Under the pieces are notes generated by a model. The model saw nothing but the letters and a program-made list of their open reading frames with translations, was not told where the DNA came from and did not search any database. This document shows positions 1 through 8,094 of a stretch of 64,000 bases of DNA, one piece after another. The number at the start of each line of letters is the position of its first letter. Position 1 is the stretch's first letter. The DNA comes from JAJFTV01 sp036825755 (lineage in GTDB: Bacteria > Chloroflexota > Anaerolineae > Anaerolineales > Anaerolineaceae), in NCBI GenBank assembly GCA_036825755.1, contig DAISXR010000001.1, positions 37,925 to 101,924 of the forward strand, in the 5' to 3' direction. A program made the translations under genes and the position numbers.

Positions 1-123
1 ACAGTCCAGCCCGTGTTTGATTTCCAACGCGCATCGTTCGATGACATCCAGACGCGGTGTGTGCGCCGATTTCTTCTCGGTGAGTAATGAGCCACCCAGC
101 TTGAGATAAATGTATGTGTCCAT
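1..123 (-). CDS. Isopentenyl phosphate kinase, N-terminal fragment (runs off the window)
   Basis: The minus strand reads 41 codons from an ATG at 123-121 to the window edge. The residues begin MDTYIYLKLGGSLLTEKKS, and LKLGGSLLTEK matches the phosphate-binding N-terminus of the amino acid kinase fold as found in isopentenyl phosphate kinase (IPK). IPK phosphorylates isopentenyl phosphate to isopentenyl diphosphate in the alternative mevalonate pathway. The start lies three bases after the mevalonate kinase stop, so the two are co-transcribed and the context supports an isoprenoid role. Other amino acid kinases (glutamate 5-kinase, UMP kinase) share the motif; neighbour and exact sequence favour IPK. 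Partial because the contig window ends. Confidence 0.75.
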   Translation of the reverse strand, partial: MDTYIYLKLGGSLLTEKKSAHTPRLDVIERCALEIKHGLDC

Positions 124-126
124 GGG

Positions 127-1092
127 TCAGGAGCCAGAACTCCTTTCAAGCCGTGAAAGAACAGTCTGAAAGACGTTCACGGCGCCAGCTTGCATCAACG
201 CCGTTCTGACTTTCCCCGCATCGGTATCCTGCACCAGGGCGATCACATTTCCTCCCTGGCCGGCGCCGGATAATTTTGCCCCCAACGCACCCGCATCCTG
301 AGCGGCTTTCACCAGCCGGTCGAGCGGATCACAGGAGACACCCAGTTGAACCAGGCATTTTTGGTTCTGGTTCATCAACGCACCCACCCGGTTTTGCATG
401 CCATCCACCAGCATTTCTTTGGCAGTCTGAGTGAGTGCCGCGATGGAATCAAAAATGGCATCCACTTGTTTGGGACTTTTCTCCCGGTTCAGGCGCACCT
501 GTTCCACCACCCCGGAGGTTTTGCTTTTGATACCGCTGTCGGCGATGATAAAGGTCATATCACGACCCGGAATCAATGGTTTGGGCGGCTGGCCTTTCAG
601 AAAATACACCGGGCGTTCAAAGGCTACCACGGTGTTATCCACCCCGGAGGGATTGCCGTGATAGATCTTCTCTACCTCAAACGCCAGGGCTGATACTTTG
701 GCAGGGGTTAGCTCGATACCCAGAAAGCGGGTTAATCCGCGGATCAGCGCCACGGAGACAGCAGTCCCCGAACCAAAACCGGCCGCCATGGGGATATCCG
801 AGTGGATTTTCACATGCATGGCAGGAAAGTGATCGATGCCAAGCTGATCCTGAACAGTCTGGAAAAGCACCCGGAAGGGGTGACCTATAGGTAAATCGGT
901 CAGGGCAGATTTGAGATCGATATCCGGTGCTTGTAGATGGACGCCGCCGGTCGCGGATGCGGGATCGGCCTGAAAGTAGGCAGTCGCTCTGAGCTGCATT
1001 ACCGGTACGGCAATGGCGGGCCGTGAGTACACCACGGCGTGTTCACCAAAGAGAATGATTTTTCCTGGAGCAGAGGCGGTAATGGCGGGCAT
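127..1092 (-). CDS. mvk: Mevalonate kinase (GHMP family)
   Basis: Phosphorylates mevalonate with ATP in cytosolic isoprenoid synthesis. The 321-residue protein shows the three GHMP motifs: an N-terminal GEHAVVY (residues 16-22), an ATP-binding glycine loop PMAAGFGSGTAV near residue 100, and a C-terminal KLSGAGQGGN near residue 275. NPSGVDNT near residue 150 matches the mevalonate kinase substrate region. The glycine loop reads GFGSG where the usual form is GLGSS, a small departure. It lies between ubiA-like (18 bases upstream) and ipk (3 bases downstream) on the minus strand, probably one transcript. Length is normal for prokaryotic mevalonate kinases (about 300-330). Galactokinase or phosphomevalonate kinase are less likely given GEHAVVY and NPSGVDN. 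Confidence 0.9.
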   Translation of the reverse strand: MPAITASAPGKIILFGEHAVVYSRPAIAVPVMQLRATAYFQADPASATGGVHLQAPDIDLKSALTDLPIGHPFRVLFQTVQDQLGIDHFPAMHVKIHSDIPMAAGFGSGTAVSVALIRGLTRFLGIELTPAKVSALAFEVEKIYHGNPSGVDNTVVAFERPVYFLKGQPPKPLIPGRDMTFIIADSGIKSKTSGVVEQVRLNREKSPKQVDAIFDSIAALTQTAKEMLVDGMQNRVGALMNQNQKCLVQLGVSCDPLDRLVKAAQDAGALGAKLSGAGQGGNVIALVQDTDAGKVRTALMQAGAVNVFQTVLSRLERSSGS

Positions 1093-1110
1093 AAGGCAAT
1101 CGGTAAGATT

Positions 1111-1980
1111 TCAACTTAAGTAAAAGATCATCAAAACCAGCAGCCCCCACAGGAGAAATGTGATTTGCAGAGGCCGATCAGAAAGAGCGAGTTCTTCAGG
1201 AGCGCTGCCCAGCAATTTCACCTGCACCAGATACAGGTATCTAAATACCCCGTACAGTACAAATGGGATGGTCAGCATCATGGTGTGATTTTCGGGCAGG
1301 TTGGGGGCCGAGAAGGTATACAGGCTGTAAGCGACGATGGCTGTGCTGGAGACAATGGTAATCAACTGATCCAGAAACGGGATGGTGTATCCATCCAGCA
1401 CGCGCCGGTGAGCGTGGTTTTCAGTTTGTAACAGGCTCAACTCGCCGCGGCGTTTTCCCAGGCCCACAAAAAGGGCAAACAGGGTCGTCACCACATAAAG
1501 CCACGGCGAAAAGCGCTCCACCACAATCAACGATACACCGGCTGCTACCCGCAGGACATACCCGGAGGCCAGCACCATCACATCGATGATGGGGAGATGC
1601 TTGAGCCATTTGGAATATGCGAGATTGACGAGGAAATAGACCAGGCAGATCACGCCAAACTGCACCGAGAGTATAAATGCGGGAATGAGCGTAATCAGAA
1701 TGAGGATTATGGCTGCGGTGACAGCTACTTTTACCGGGAGAATCCCTTTTGCGATGGGGCGGTTGCGCTTGGTGGGGTGAAGCCGGTCTGCTTCCAGGTC
1801 AGCGATGTCGTTGAGCAGATAAATGCTGCTGGACAGCAGCGAAAAAATCACCACACCCAGCAGGGTACGTAAAACCGCATCCATATTGGTGAGCTGGCGG
1901 TCAAATACAATCGCCGCCAGCAGGAAGACGTTTTTGATCCACTGGCGAGGCCGTAATGATTTGATTAATCCCTGGAGCAT
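1111..1980 (-). CDS. UbiA-family prenyltransferase, decaprenyl-phosphate phosphoribosyltransferase-like
   Basis: Polytopic membrane protein of 289 residues with about eight or nine hydrophobic segments. It begins with RPRQWIKN, has the UbiA aspartate motif LLNDIADLEADRLHP near residue 56 followed by TKRNRPIA, and a second conserved loop GLGKRRGEL near residue 173. That combination is typical of the UbiA branch that transfers 5-phosphoribosyl to decaprenyl phosphate (the Rv3806c type), so a role in polyprenyl-phosphate sugar donor synthesis is inferred; the donor cannot be read from sequence. It heads the minus-strand run with mvk and ipk, a sensible context for a polyprenyl-using enzyme. ATG at 1980-1978 is chosen because it directly precedes the family N-terminus. 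Confidence 0.8.
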   Translation of the reverse strand: MLQGLIKSLRPRQWIKNVFLLAAIVFDRQLTNMDAVLRTLLGVVIFSLLSSSIYLLNDIADLEADRLHPTKRNRPIAKGILPVKVAVTAAIILILITLIPAFILSVQFGVICLVYFLVNLAYSKWLKHLPIIDVMVLASGYVLRVAAGVSLIVVERFSPWLYVVTTLFALFVGLGKRRGELSLLQTENHAHRRVLDGYTIPFLDQLITIVSSTAIVAYSLYTFSAPNLPENHTMMLTIPFVLYGVFRYLYLVQVKLLGSAPEELALSDRPLQITFLLWGLLVLMIFYLS

Positions 1981-2068
1981 GTGATTATATTATCACAGGA
2001 TGACTGGCCGTGCTTCCGGATTGTGCGGTGAAATTGGTAAAATTGTCGCATTCCACGGCCGTCCCGGT

Positions 2069-2083
2069 TAAAATAGAAACACA
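2069..2083 (+). promoter_or_regulatory. -10 box of tlyA, probable leaderless start
   Basis: TAAAAT at 2069-2074 ends eight bases before the tlyA ATG, which puts the expected transcription start at or within about two bases of the start codon. No Shine-Dalgarno sequence is visible. A possible -35 (TTGTCG, 2043-2048) is 20 bases upstream, which is long. Confidence 0.45.
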
Positions 2084-2910
2084 TGAAAAAAATCCGTCTT
2101 GATCAACTGTTGGTTGAAAGAAATCTATCTGAAAGCCGTTCTCAGGCTCAACGCTATATCATGGCCGGTCAGGTGCGTGTAGCCGGTCAGGTGGAGATCA
2201 AACCGTCCACCGCGGTAGATCCGGACGCACCGGTGGAAATTGAGGAGTCGCTTAAATATGTATCGCGCGGCGCCCAAAAGCTCGAAGCTGCCCTGGAAGC
2301 CTTTGATCTGCAAACGATGGACGGCCTGGTATGCGCCGATGTGGGAGCCTCAACCGGTGGTTTTACCGATTGTATGCTCACGCATGGCGCCGCAAAAGTG
2401 TACGCCATCGATGTGGGGCACAATATCCTGCACTGGAAGCTTCGCAAGGACGAACGGGTGGTGGTGATGGAAAACACAAACGCCCGTTACGTCGAATCGC
2501 TGCCCGAGCCGGTGGATTTTATCTCAATCGATGTATCCTTTATATCGTTGGAAACAGTACTGCCGGTGGTGCGGAAATGGCTTTCGCCGGAAAAAGGGCG
2601 GATAGTGGCGCTGATCAAGCCGCAGTTTGAAGCCGGGCGCAAAGAAGCCGCGCGTGGCAAAGGTGTGATCCGTGATCCGGAGGTACACCGCCTGGTTTTG
2701 AACCGAATTTTGACATTTGCCGAAAATGAGGGCTGGGGGATCGACGGATTGATTATTTCACCCATCACCGGTCCGAAAGGCAATATTGAATTTCTGGTAT
2801 CGCTTCAGATGCCCTGTCGTGAGGTGATCGATTACGCCTCCAGGGTCGATCAACTGCTGGCCGAACGAAACGGGCAGGAGCTGTCCGCACAGGGCGAGAC
2901 GGAATCGTAA
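2083..2910 (+). CDS. tlyA: TlyA-type 16S/23S rRNA 2'-O-methyltransferase
   Basis: 275 residues. An S4 RNA-binding domain (residues 1-60, beginning IRLDQLLVERNL) is followed by an FtsJ/RrmJ-type Rossmann methyltransferase with the SAM loop ADVGASTGGF (about 85-94), IDVSFISL (about 150) and KPQFEAGRKE (about 183). TlyA proteins 2'-O-methylate ribose in 16S and/or 23S rRNA; the older name haemolysin A is historical. The gene is divergent from the minus-strand isoprenoid genes and 35 bases upstream of lepA, so two translation-related genes sit side by side. Length is normal for the family. Confidence 0.92.
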   Translation: MKKIRLDQLLVERNLSESRSQAQRYIMAGQVRVAGQVEIKPSTAVDPDAPVEIEESLKYVSRGAQKLEAALEAFDLQTMDGLVCADVGASTGGFTDCMLTHGAAKVYAIDVGHNILHWKLRKDERVVVMENTNARYVESLPEPVDFISIDVSFISLETVLPVVRKWLSPEKGRIVALIKPQFEAGRKEAARGKGVIRDPEVHRLVLNRILTFAENEGWGIDGLIISPITGPKGNIEFLVSLQMPCREVIDYASRVDQLLAERNGQELSAQGETES

Positions 2911-2928
2911 ATTTTAGACAATTCAGGG

Positions 2929-2946
2929 TATACTACTAGCCGATTA
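2929..2946 (+). promoter_or_regulatory. -10 box of lepA
   Basis: TATACT at 2929-2934 ends 11 bases before the lepA ATG at 2946, predicting a leader of about five bases. No good -35 at normal spacing and no Shine-Dalgarno sequence are visible. Confidence 0.45.
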
Positions 2947-4745
2947 TGACATCCCACATTCGCAATTTTTGTATTATCGCGCATATCGACCATGGAAAAT
3001 CTACCCTGGCCGACCGGCTGCTGCAATATACCGGCACCATCTCTGACCGTGATATGACGGAACAGGTGCTGGACAGCATGGATCTGGAACGTGAGAAGGG
3101 TGTCACCATCAAGGCTTCGGCCGTGCGAATGGCGTATCATGCCCAGGATGGACAGGACTACGAACTCAATCTGATCGACACCCCAGGGCATGTGGATTTC
3201 AATTATGAAGTCAGCCGTGCGTTGGCTGCCTGCGAAGGCGCACTGCTGATCGTGGATGCCACGCAGGGTATCGAAGCCCAGACCCTGGCAAATCTCTTTT
3301 TGGCCCTGGAAGCTGATCTGGTGATTTTGCCGGTAATCAACAAAATCGATTTACCCTCTGCCCGTCCAGACGAGATCGCCAATGACATCCATAATTTGTT
3401 GGGCACCGACCCGGATGAAATTGTGCGCGTTTCCGCCAAAGAGGGCATCAATATCGACAAGGTACTCGAAATGGTGGTGCAGAAAGTCCCGCCGCCAGCC
3501 GATAACCAGGATTCATCGCTGCGGGCGTTGGTGTTTGACTCCCATTACGATTCCTATAAAGGTGTGGTGGCGTACATCCGTGTGGTGGATGGGCGTATCG
3601 ATAAAAACGCCAGACTGCATGTGATGTCATCCGGGGTGGATATGAACCCGGTTGAGATCGGGTATTTTTCACCGGGCATGAAACCCGGCAACACGCTGGT
3701 TGCCGGTGAGGTAGGGTATATTGCCACCGGTTTGAAGGTGATCCATGACTGCCGCGTAGGCGATACCATCACACTGACGGAAGCCCCGGCAGGTGAACCG
3801 TTGCCGGGCTACCGACAGGTGAAACCCATGGTGTATGCCGGTATCTACCCTGTGGAGGGTGAAGATTACCCGGATCTGCGTGAATCGCTGGAAAAATTGC
3901 AGTTGAATGACGCTTCTCTGGTGTTTGTTCCTGAAACCTCACAGGCGCTGAACTTCGGCTTCCGCTGCGGCTTTTTGGGTCTGTTCCACATGGAGATCAT
4001 CCAGGAACGACTGGAACGCGAATACGATCTAGATATTGTGGTGACCGCGCCGTCGGTGGAATATGAAGTGATGACTGCTGATCAAAAGGTGATCAAGATC
4101 GATTCACCGGCTCAGCTCCCCGATGAAAGCTCCATTGTGGAAGTACGCGAGCCGTGGATGCAGCTTCAAATCATCACCCCCACTGAATATTACGGCACCA
4201 TCATGGATTTGGTACGCAAGCGGCGCGGTTTGTATAAGGAAGAGGAATACCCTGCGCCGGACCGGGTGCAACTGATCTACGAAATTCCGCTGTCTGAAAT
4301 GATCGTCAACTTCTTTGACGATCTGAAATCCCGCACACGCGGTTACGCTTCCATGGACTACACTTTTCTGGAATACCGTCCGGAAAAGCTGATCAAGCTG
4401 GAGCTGCTGGTCAACAATGAGCCGGTGGATGCTTTTACGACCATTGTGCACAAGGATATGGCCTATCACAAAGGCCAGCGGCTGGTGACCAAGTTGAAAG
4501 AATTGATGCCCCGACAGATGTTTGAAGTTCCCATTCAGGCGTTTGCTGGCGGCAGGGTGATCTCTCGCGCCAACATCAAGGCCATGCGCAAAGATGTGCT
4601 GGCCAAATGTTACGGTGGTGACATTACCCGCAAACGAAAGCTGCTTGAAAAGCAAAAACGCGGAAAGAAGCGCATGAAGATGGTGGGAAACGTGGAAATC
4701 CCCCAGGAAGCTTTCATGGCTGTACTGAAACTTGAGGACGAATGA
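2946..4745 (+). CDS. lepA: Elongation factor 4 (LepA), ribosome-associated GTPase
   Basis: 599 residues, the standard LepA length. The GTPase motifs are plain: AHIDHGKST (about 12-20), DTPGHVDFNYEV (about 78) and NKIDLPSA (about 131). The LepA-specific C-terminal domain is present, ending with a lysine/arginine-rich stretch (DITRKRKLLEKQKRGKKRM) that separates LepA from EF-G and TypA. It acts on the ribosome during translation under stress and in 30S biogenesis. Its TGA stop overlaps the ATG of the following membrane protein (ATGA at 4742-4745), so the envelope cluster may be translationally coupled to lepA. Confidence 0.97.
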   Translation: MTSHIRNFCIIAHIDHGKSTLADRLLQYTGTISDRDMTEQVLDSMDLEREKGVTIKASAVRMAYHAQDGQDYELNLIDTPGHVDFNYEVSRALAACEGALLIVDATQGIEAQTLANLFLALEADLVILPVINKIDLPSARPDEIANDIHNLLGTDPDEIVRVSAKEGINIDKVLEMVVQKVPPPADNQDSSLRALVFDSHYDSYKGVVAYIRVVDGRIDKNARLHVMSSGVDMNPVEIGYFSPGMKPGNTLVAGEVGYIATGLKVIHDCRVGDTITLTEAPAGEPLPGYRQVKPMVYAGIYPVEGEDYPDLRESLEKLQLNDASLVFVPETSQALNFGFRCGFLGLFHMEIIQERLEREYDLDIVVTAPSVEYEVMTADQKVIKIDSPAQLPDESSIVEVREPWMQLQIITPTEYYGTIMDLVRKRRGLYKEEEYPAPDRVQLIYEIPLSEMIVNFFDDLKSRTRGYASMDYTFLEYRPEKLIKLELLVNNEPVDAFTTIVHKDMAYHKGQRLVTKLKELMPRQMFEVPIQAFAGGRVISRANIKAMRKDVLAKCYGGDITRKRKLLEKQKRGKKRMKMVGNVEIPQEAFMAVLKLEDE

Positions 4746-5851
4746 GCAAGACCGGCTCCGAAGCCAACGAGAGCGGTTCCAGAAACATGGAACCAGGTTC
4801 CCCAAAGATGGAACCACAACGAAAAAACCCTTTACACGGAGCAATGCGGTGGCTGCCAGGTGTCATCATCAGCGGAATCGCCATTTACGCCATTTTCTCT
4901 CTGGTGAGTCCGGCTGAACTGGTTAAGTCACTCCAATCCATCAACCTGATTTATGTCCTGCCGGCCGCAGCCCTGTTCGTGTTATGGCTGATCCTGCGCG
5001 CGGTGGCGCTGAAGGTGATACTGTCCGGCAAGGCGCAAACGCTGCAAACGTTTCGGGCCATCAACGCCGGGTACTTGCTGAACAATATTCTTCCGCTTCG
5101 AGCGGGTGAATTTGGAAAAGCCATCATTCTGGGTCAAACAAGCGGGTTGGGGGTGACGAAAGTTCTTTCCGGTATCGTGATTGAGCGGGCATTCGATTTG
5201 TTTTATGCGGCAGCCATGCTGCTGTCCGTGCTTCCGCTGGTATTGGAGATGAACTGGACCAAACCGGTTGCCATCATCGTGCTGGCGCTGGTGATTGCCG
5301 GCCTGTTTGCGCTGTATATCATGGCAAGAAACAGAGAACCGATCACCCGCTGGATTGAGAAAATTGGGAAAAAACGAGCCTGGGTGTGCAAATACATTCA
5401 ACCGCAAATCGCCTCGTTTTTGGGCGGATTTTCCATCCTGACCGATCTCAAACAGTTCCTGGTATGCCTGCTGGCGATTGGCTCATCCTGGTTTGTAGCC
5501 ATTTTTCTGTATTACATTTTGATGCTGGCCATCATCACACCGCCGCCGCTCTGGTGGGGCGTGTTTGTCAACTCGGTGCTGGCCATGGGGATTGCTTTAC
5601 CATCGGCTCCGGCGGCGCTGGGTGTCTTTGAGGCCTCAGTGGTCGCCGCGATGAAAGTGCTGGGCGTAGATTACTCACATGCACTGGCTTATGCCATTGT
5701 GATGCACTTTTTGCAGATTGCCATCACCAGCATTTTTGGTGTTTACGGACTGGTGAAGGAAAAACTATCATTACAGGGTATATTCAAATTATCAACCAGA
5801 TTCGGTCGCAAAAATGAAGCAGACCGTGAAATAACAAGGTGCGAGGAATGA
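4742..5851 (+). CDS. Flippase-like integral membrane protein (LPG synthase TM / UPF0104 family)
   Basis: 369 residues with about eight transmembrane helices after a hydrophilic N-terminus of some 35 residues. LNNILPLRAGEFGKAIIL (about 115-132) and the downstream G-x-x-V-I-E-R-A-F-D segment are the conserved core of the MprF-transmembrane/AglD-associated family, often annotated as lysylphosphatidylglycerol synthase transmembrane region or flippase-like domain. No soluble catalytic domain is attached, so lipid or lipid-linked sugar transport is inferred rather than aminoacyl transfer. It starts inside the lepA stop and ends inside the start of the epimerase (both ATGA overlaps), placing it first in the glycan cluster. 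The N-terminus contains two heptads, GSRNMEP and GSPKMEP, encoded by a tandem DNA repeat. Confidence 0.8.
   Translation: MSKTGSEANESGSRNMEPGSPKMEPQRKNPLHGAMRWLPGVIISGIAIYAIFSLVSPAELVKSLQSINLIYVLPAAALFVLWLILRAVALKVILSGKAQTLQTFRAINAGYLLNNILPLRAGEFGKAIILGQTSGLGVTKVLSGIVIERAFDLFYAAAMLLSVLPLVLEMNWTKPVAIIVLALVIAGLFALYIMARNREPITRWIEKIGKKRAWVCKYIQPQIASFLGGFSILTDLKQFLVCLLAIGSSWFVAIFLYYILMLAIITPPPLWWGVFVNSVLAMGIALPSAPAALGVFEASVVAAMKVLGVDYSHALAYAIVMHFLQIAITSIFGVYGLVKEKLSLQGIFKLSTRFGRKNEADREITRCEE
4775..4816 (+). repeat. Tandem 21-bp repeat, each unit an inverted repeat
   Basis: Two adjacent 21-bp units (4775-4795 and 4796-4816) each read GGTTCC, eight variable bases, GGAACC, A. Each can form a 6-bp hairpin, and both lie in frame near the start of the flippase-like gene, coding for GSRNMEP-GSPKMEP. 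Confidence 0.8.
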
Positions 5852-6888
5852 AACAAAAATATCTGATCACTGGCGGAGCGGGTTTTATCGGATCCAATTA
5901 TGTGGATCGTTTGCTCGGCCGCGGCGAAGAAGTACATATTTACGACAATCTCTCCCGAAAAGGCGCTGACCAAAACATCGCCTGGCTGCGTCAGGAATAC
6001 GGAAAGGATTCATTTCACCTGATTGAAGGCGATGTGCGCGATGTTGACCTGCTGGAAAAATCGGCTGCCGGAATGGATGTGATCGTCCATCTGGCCGGGC
6101 AGGTAGCGGTGACCACATCGGTGACGGATCCGCGCGAAGATTTTGAAGTCAACGCGCTGGGCACATTCAACATGCTCGAGGCAGCGCGAAAATCGGGGCG
6201 AAATCCCATTGTGCTGTTTGCTTCGACCAATAAAGTATACGGCGGCATGGAAGACGTATCGGTGATCAAATCGAATGATCACTATGAGTATGAAGATTAC
6301 CCGGACGGAATCTCCGAAAAACATCCGCTGGATTTCCACTCACCATACGGATGCTCCAAAGGCACCGGCGACCAGTATACGCGTGATTATCACCGAATTT
6401 ATGGGCTGCCCACAGTGGTTTTGCGGCAGAGCTGCATCTACGGAAAACGGCAGTTTGGAATTGAAGACCAGGGCTGGGTGGCGTGGTTCGTGATTGCCGC
6501 ACTGCAGCACCGACCGATCACCATCTACGGCGACGGCAAGCAGGTGCGCGATATCCTGTTTGTCAGCGATCTGCTGAACGCGTATGATCGCAGCATCGAG
6601 CGAATCGACCGGGTAGCCGGACAGGTTTTCAATGTGGGTGGCGGACCCACCAACACCATCTCCATCTGGGAGCAGTTCGCCCCCATCCTGGAGCGGTTGA
6701 TGGGCGAGAAGATCCCGGTCAAATGGGCTGACTGGCGCCCCGGCGACCAGTTGGTGTATGTATCCGATATCGACAAAGCCAGGCGTGATCTGGATTGGGA
6801 ACCCCAATACAGTGTGAATGACGGCATCACCGAGCTGTTCTACTGGGTGCAGCAAAACCTTCACTTGTTTAATAAGCAGGCCGCATGA
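5848..6888 (+). CDS. NAD-dependent sugar epimerase, CDP-paratose 2-epimerase-like (extended SDR)
   Basis: 346 residues from the ATG at 5848, chosen over an upstream in-frame GTG at 5839 because it makes the usual ATGA overlap with the preceding stop. Rossmann glycine motif GGAGFIGSNYV at the N-terminus; catalytic YGCSK (Y-x-x-x-K) near residue 168. The surrounding HSPYGCSKGTGDQY and RQSCIYGKRQFGIEDQGWVAWF are the signature of the CDP-paratose/tyvelose 2-epimerase branch rather than UDP-glucose 4-epimerase. It would epimerise a nucleotide-activated deoxyhexose in the cytoplasm. The other CDP-dideoxysugar genes are not in the window, so the true substrate is uncertain. It overlaps the next glycosyltransferase by four bases. 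Confidence 0.82.
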   Translation: MKQKYLITGGAGFIGSNYVDRLLGRGEEVHIYDNLSRKGADQNIAWLRQEYGKDSFHLIEGDVRDVDLLEKSAAGMDVIVHLAGQVAVTTSVTDPREDFEVNALGTFNMLEAARKSGRNPIVLFASTNKVYGGMEDVSVIKSNDHYEYEDYPDGISEKHPLDFHSPYGCSKGTGDQYTRDYHRIYGLPTVVLRQSCIYGKRQFGIEDQGWVAWFVIAALQHRPITIYGDGKQVRDILFVSDLLNAYDRSIERIDRVAGQVFNVGGGPTNTISIWEQFAPILERLMGEKIPVKWADWRPGDQLVYVSDIDKARRDLDWEPQYSVNDGITELFYWVQQNLHLFNKQAA

Positions 6889-8051
6889 AGATTTTGTCTG
6901 TCCTGACCTACTACCGCCCGCACACCAGCGGTCTGACCATTTATGCCGAACGGCTGGCGAAAGCCTGGGTGCAGCGTGGTCACGAGGTGACCGTTTTAAC
7001 CTCGCAATATGACAAAACTTTGCCCAGAACCGAAGTGATGGACGGGGTGAAGGTGATCCGCGTGCCGGTGCTCTTCCGCATCAGCAAGGGCGTGATCATG
7101 CCCAATTTTGGGTACATGGCCAGCAAGCTGGCGCTTGAAAATGATGTGATCCAGCTTCATTTGCCGCAATTTGACGCCGCCGGGATTGCCCTGCGCGGCA
7201 GGCTGCTGAAAAAACCCACCGTGGTGACCTATCACTGTGATCTGGATATGCCGAAGGGATTGCTCAGCCGGGCGGCCAACCTGGCGGTCAAGGTCATGAA
7301 TCGGCTGACCTCGCAGTTCACGCACCGGTTTGTCACCTACACTCAGGACTACGCTGATCATTCGGCCATGCTGAAGAATTTTCTCGACAAGGTCGAGATC
7401 ATCCCGCCGCCGGTTGAACTGCCCCCAGTGACGAAAGCAGACATTGCTGCCTTCAAGGCCGAGCATAATCCACAAGGCAAAGGACCGGTGATTGGCATGG
7501 CCAGCCGGTTCGCCAGCGAGAAGGGGGTTGAGGTCTTGCTGGGCGCTTTACCTGAGATACTGGCGCAGTTTCCGAATGTGCAGGTGTGGTTTGCCGGGCC
7601 GTACAAAAATATCTACGGTGAAGAAAAGTATTTTGAACGACTTTATTCGCAGATTCAAAAGCATATCGACAGCGGACACTGGCAGTTTTTGGGAAATCTG
7701 AATCCGCGCCAGATTGCCTGTTTTTACCCCAATATTGACGTGCTGGCTATCCCCAGCCTGAACTCTACCGAGGCATTTGGGTTGGTGCAGATTGAAGCCA
7801 TGATCAACGGCGTGCCGTCGGTGGCATCCAACCTGCCGGGGGTTCGCCAGCCACCACAACGTCACAAAATGGGAAAGGTAGTCCCCATCGGTGATTCGGC
7901 CGGGCTGGCTCAGGCGATCTGCGAGATTCTCTCGCACCCGAATGACTATCGCCAGGATCCGCAGCAAATTGCCATTCAGTATCAACCGGATACCGTGGCT
8001 GCCGAATACGAAAAGCTGTTTGCGGAAATCTCGCGGGAATTGAACGGCTGA
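6885..8051 (+). CDS. GT4-family (GT-B fold) glycosyltransferase
   Basis: 388 residues. The N-terminus carries the acceptor-domain pattern LTYYRPHTSGLTIYAERLAK; the C-terminal donor domain has GMASRFASEKGVEVLL and the E-x7-E signature STEAFGLVQIEAMINGVPSV, as in retaining GT4 enzymes that use nucleotide sugars. It acts at the cytoplasmic face of the membrane on a growing lipid-linked glycan (inference from context). ATGA overlap with the epimerase shows translational coupling. The specific sugar cannot be read from sequence; mannosyl or deoxyhexosyl transfer is possible given the neighbour. Confidence 0.88.
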   Translation: MKILSVLTYYRPHTSGLTIYAERLAKAWVQRGHEVTVLTSQYDKTLPRTEVMDGVKVIRVPVLFRISKGVIMPNFGYMASKLALENDVIQLHLPQFDAAGIALRGRLLKKPTVVTYHCDLDMPKGLLSRAANLAVKVMNRLTSQFTHRFVTYTQDYADHSAMLKNFLDKVEIIPPPVELPPVTKADIAAFKAEHNPQGKGPVIGMASRFASEKGVEVLLGALPEILAQFPNVQVWFAGPYKNIYGEEKYFERLYSQIQKHIDSGHWQFLGNLNPRQIACFYPNIDVLAIPSLNSTEAFGLVQIEAMINGVPSVASNLPGVRQPPQRHKMGKVVPIGDSAGLAQAICEILSHPNDYRQDPQQIAIQYQPDTVAAEYEKLFAEISRELNG

Positions 8052-8094
8052 TATTTTCATTATTTGAATATTCATACCAACAAGTTTCTGGAAC

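Noticed and set aside
4104..4844. A 246-codon open frame antisense to lepA
   Set aside because: Opposite conserved LepA sequence; composition rich in His, Leu and Phe as expected from an antisense shadow.
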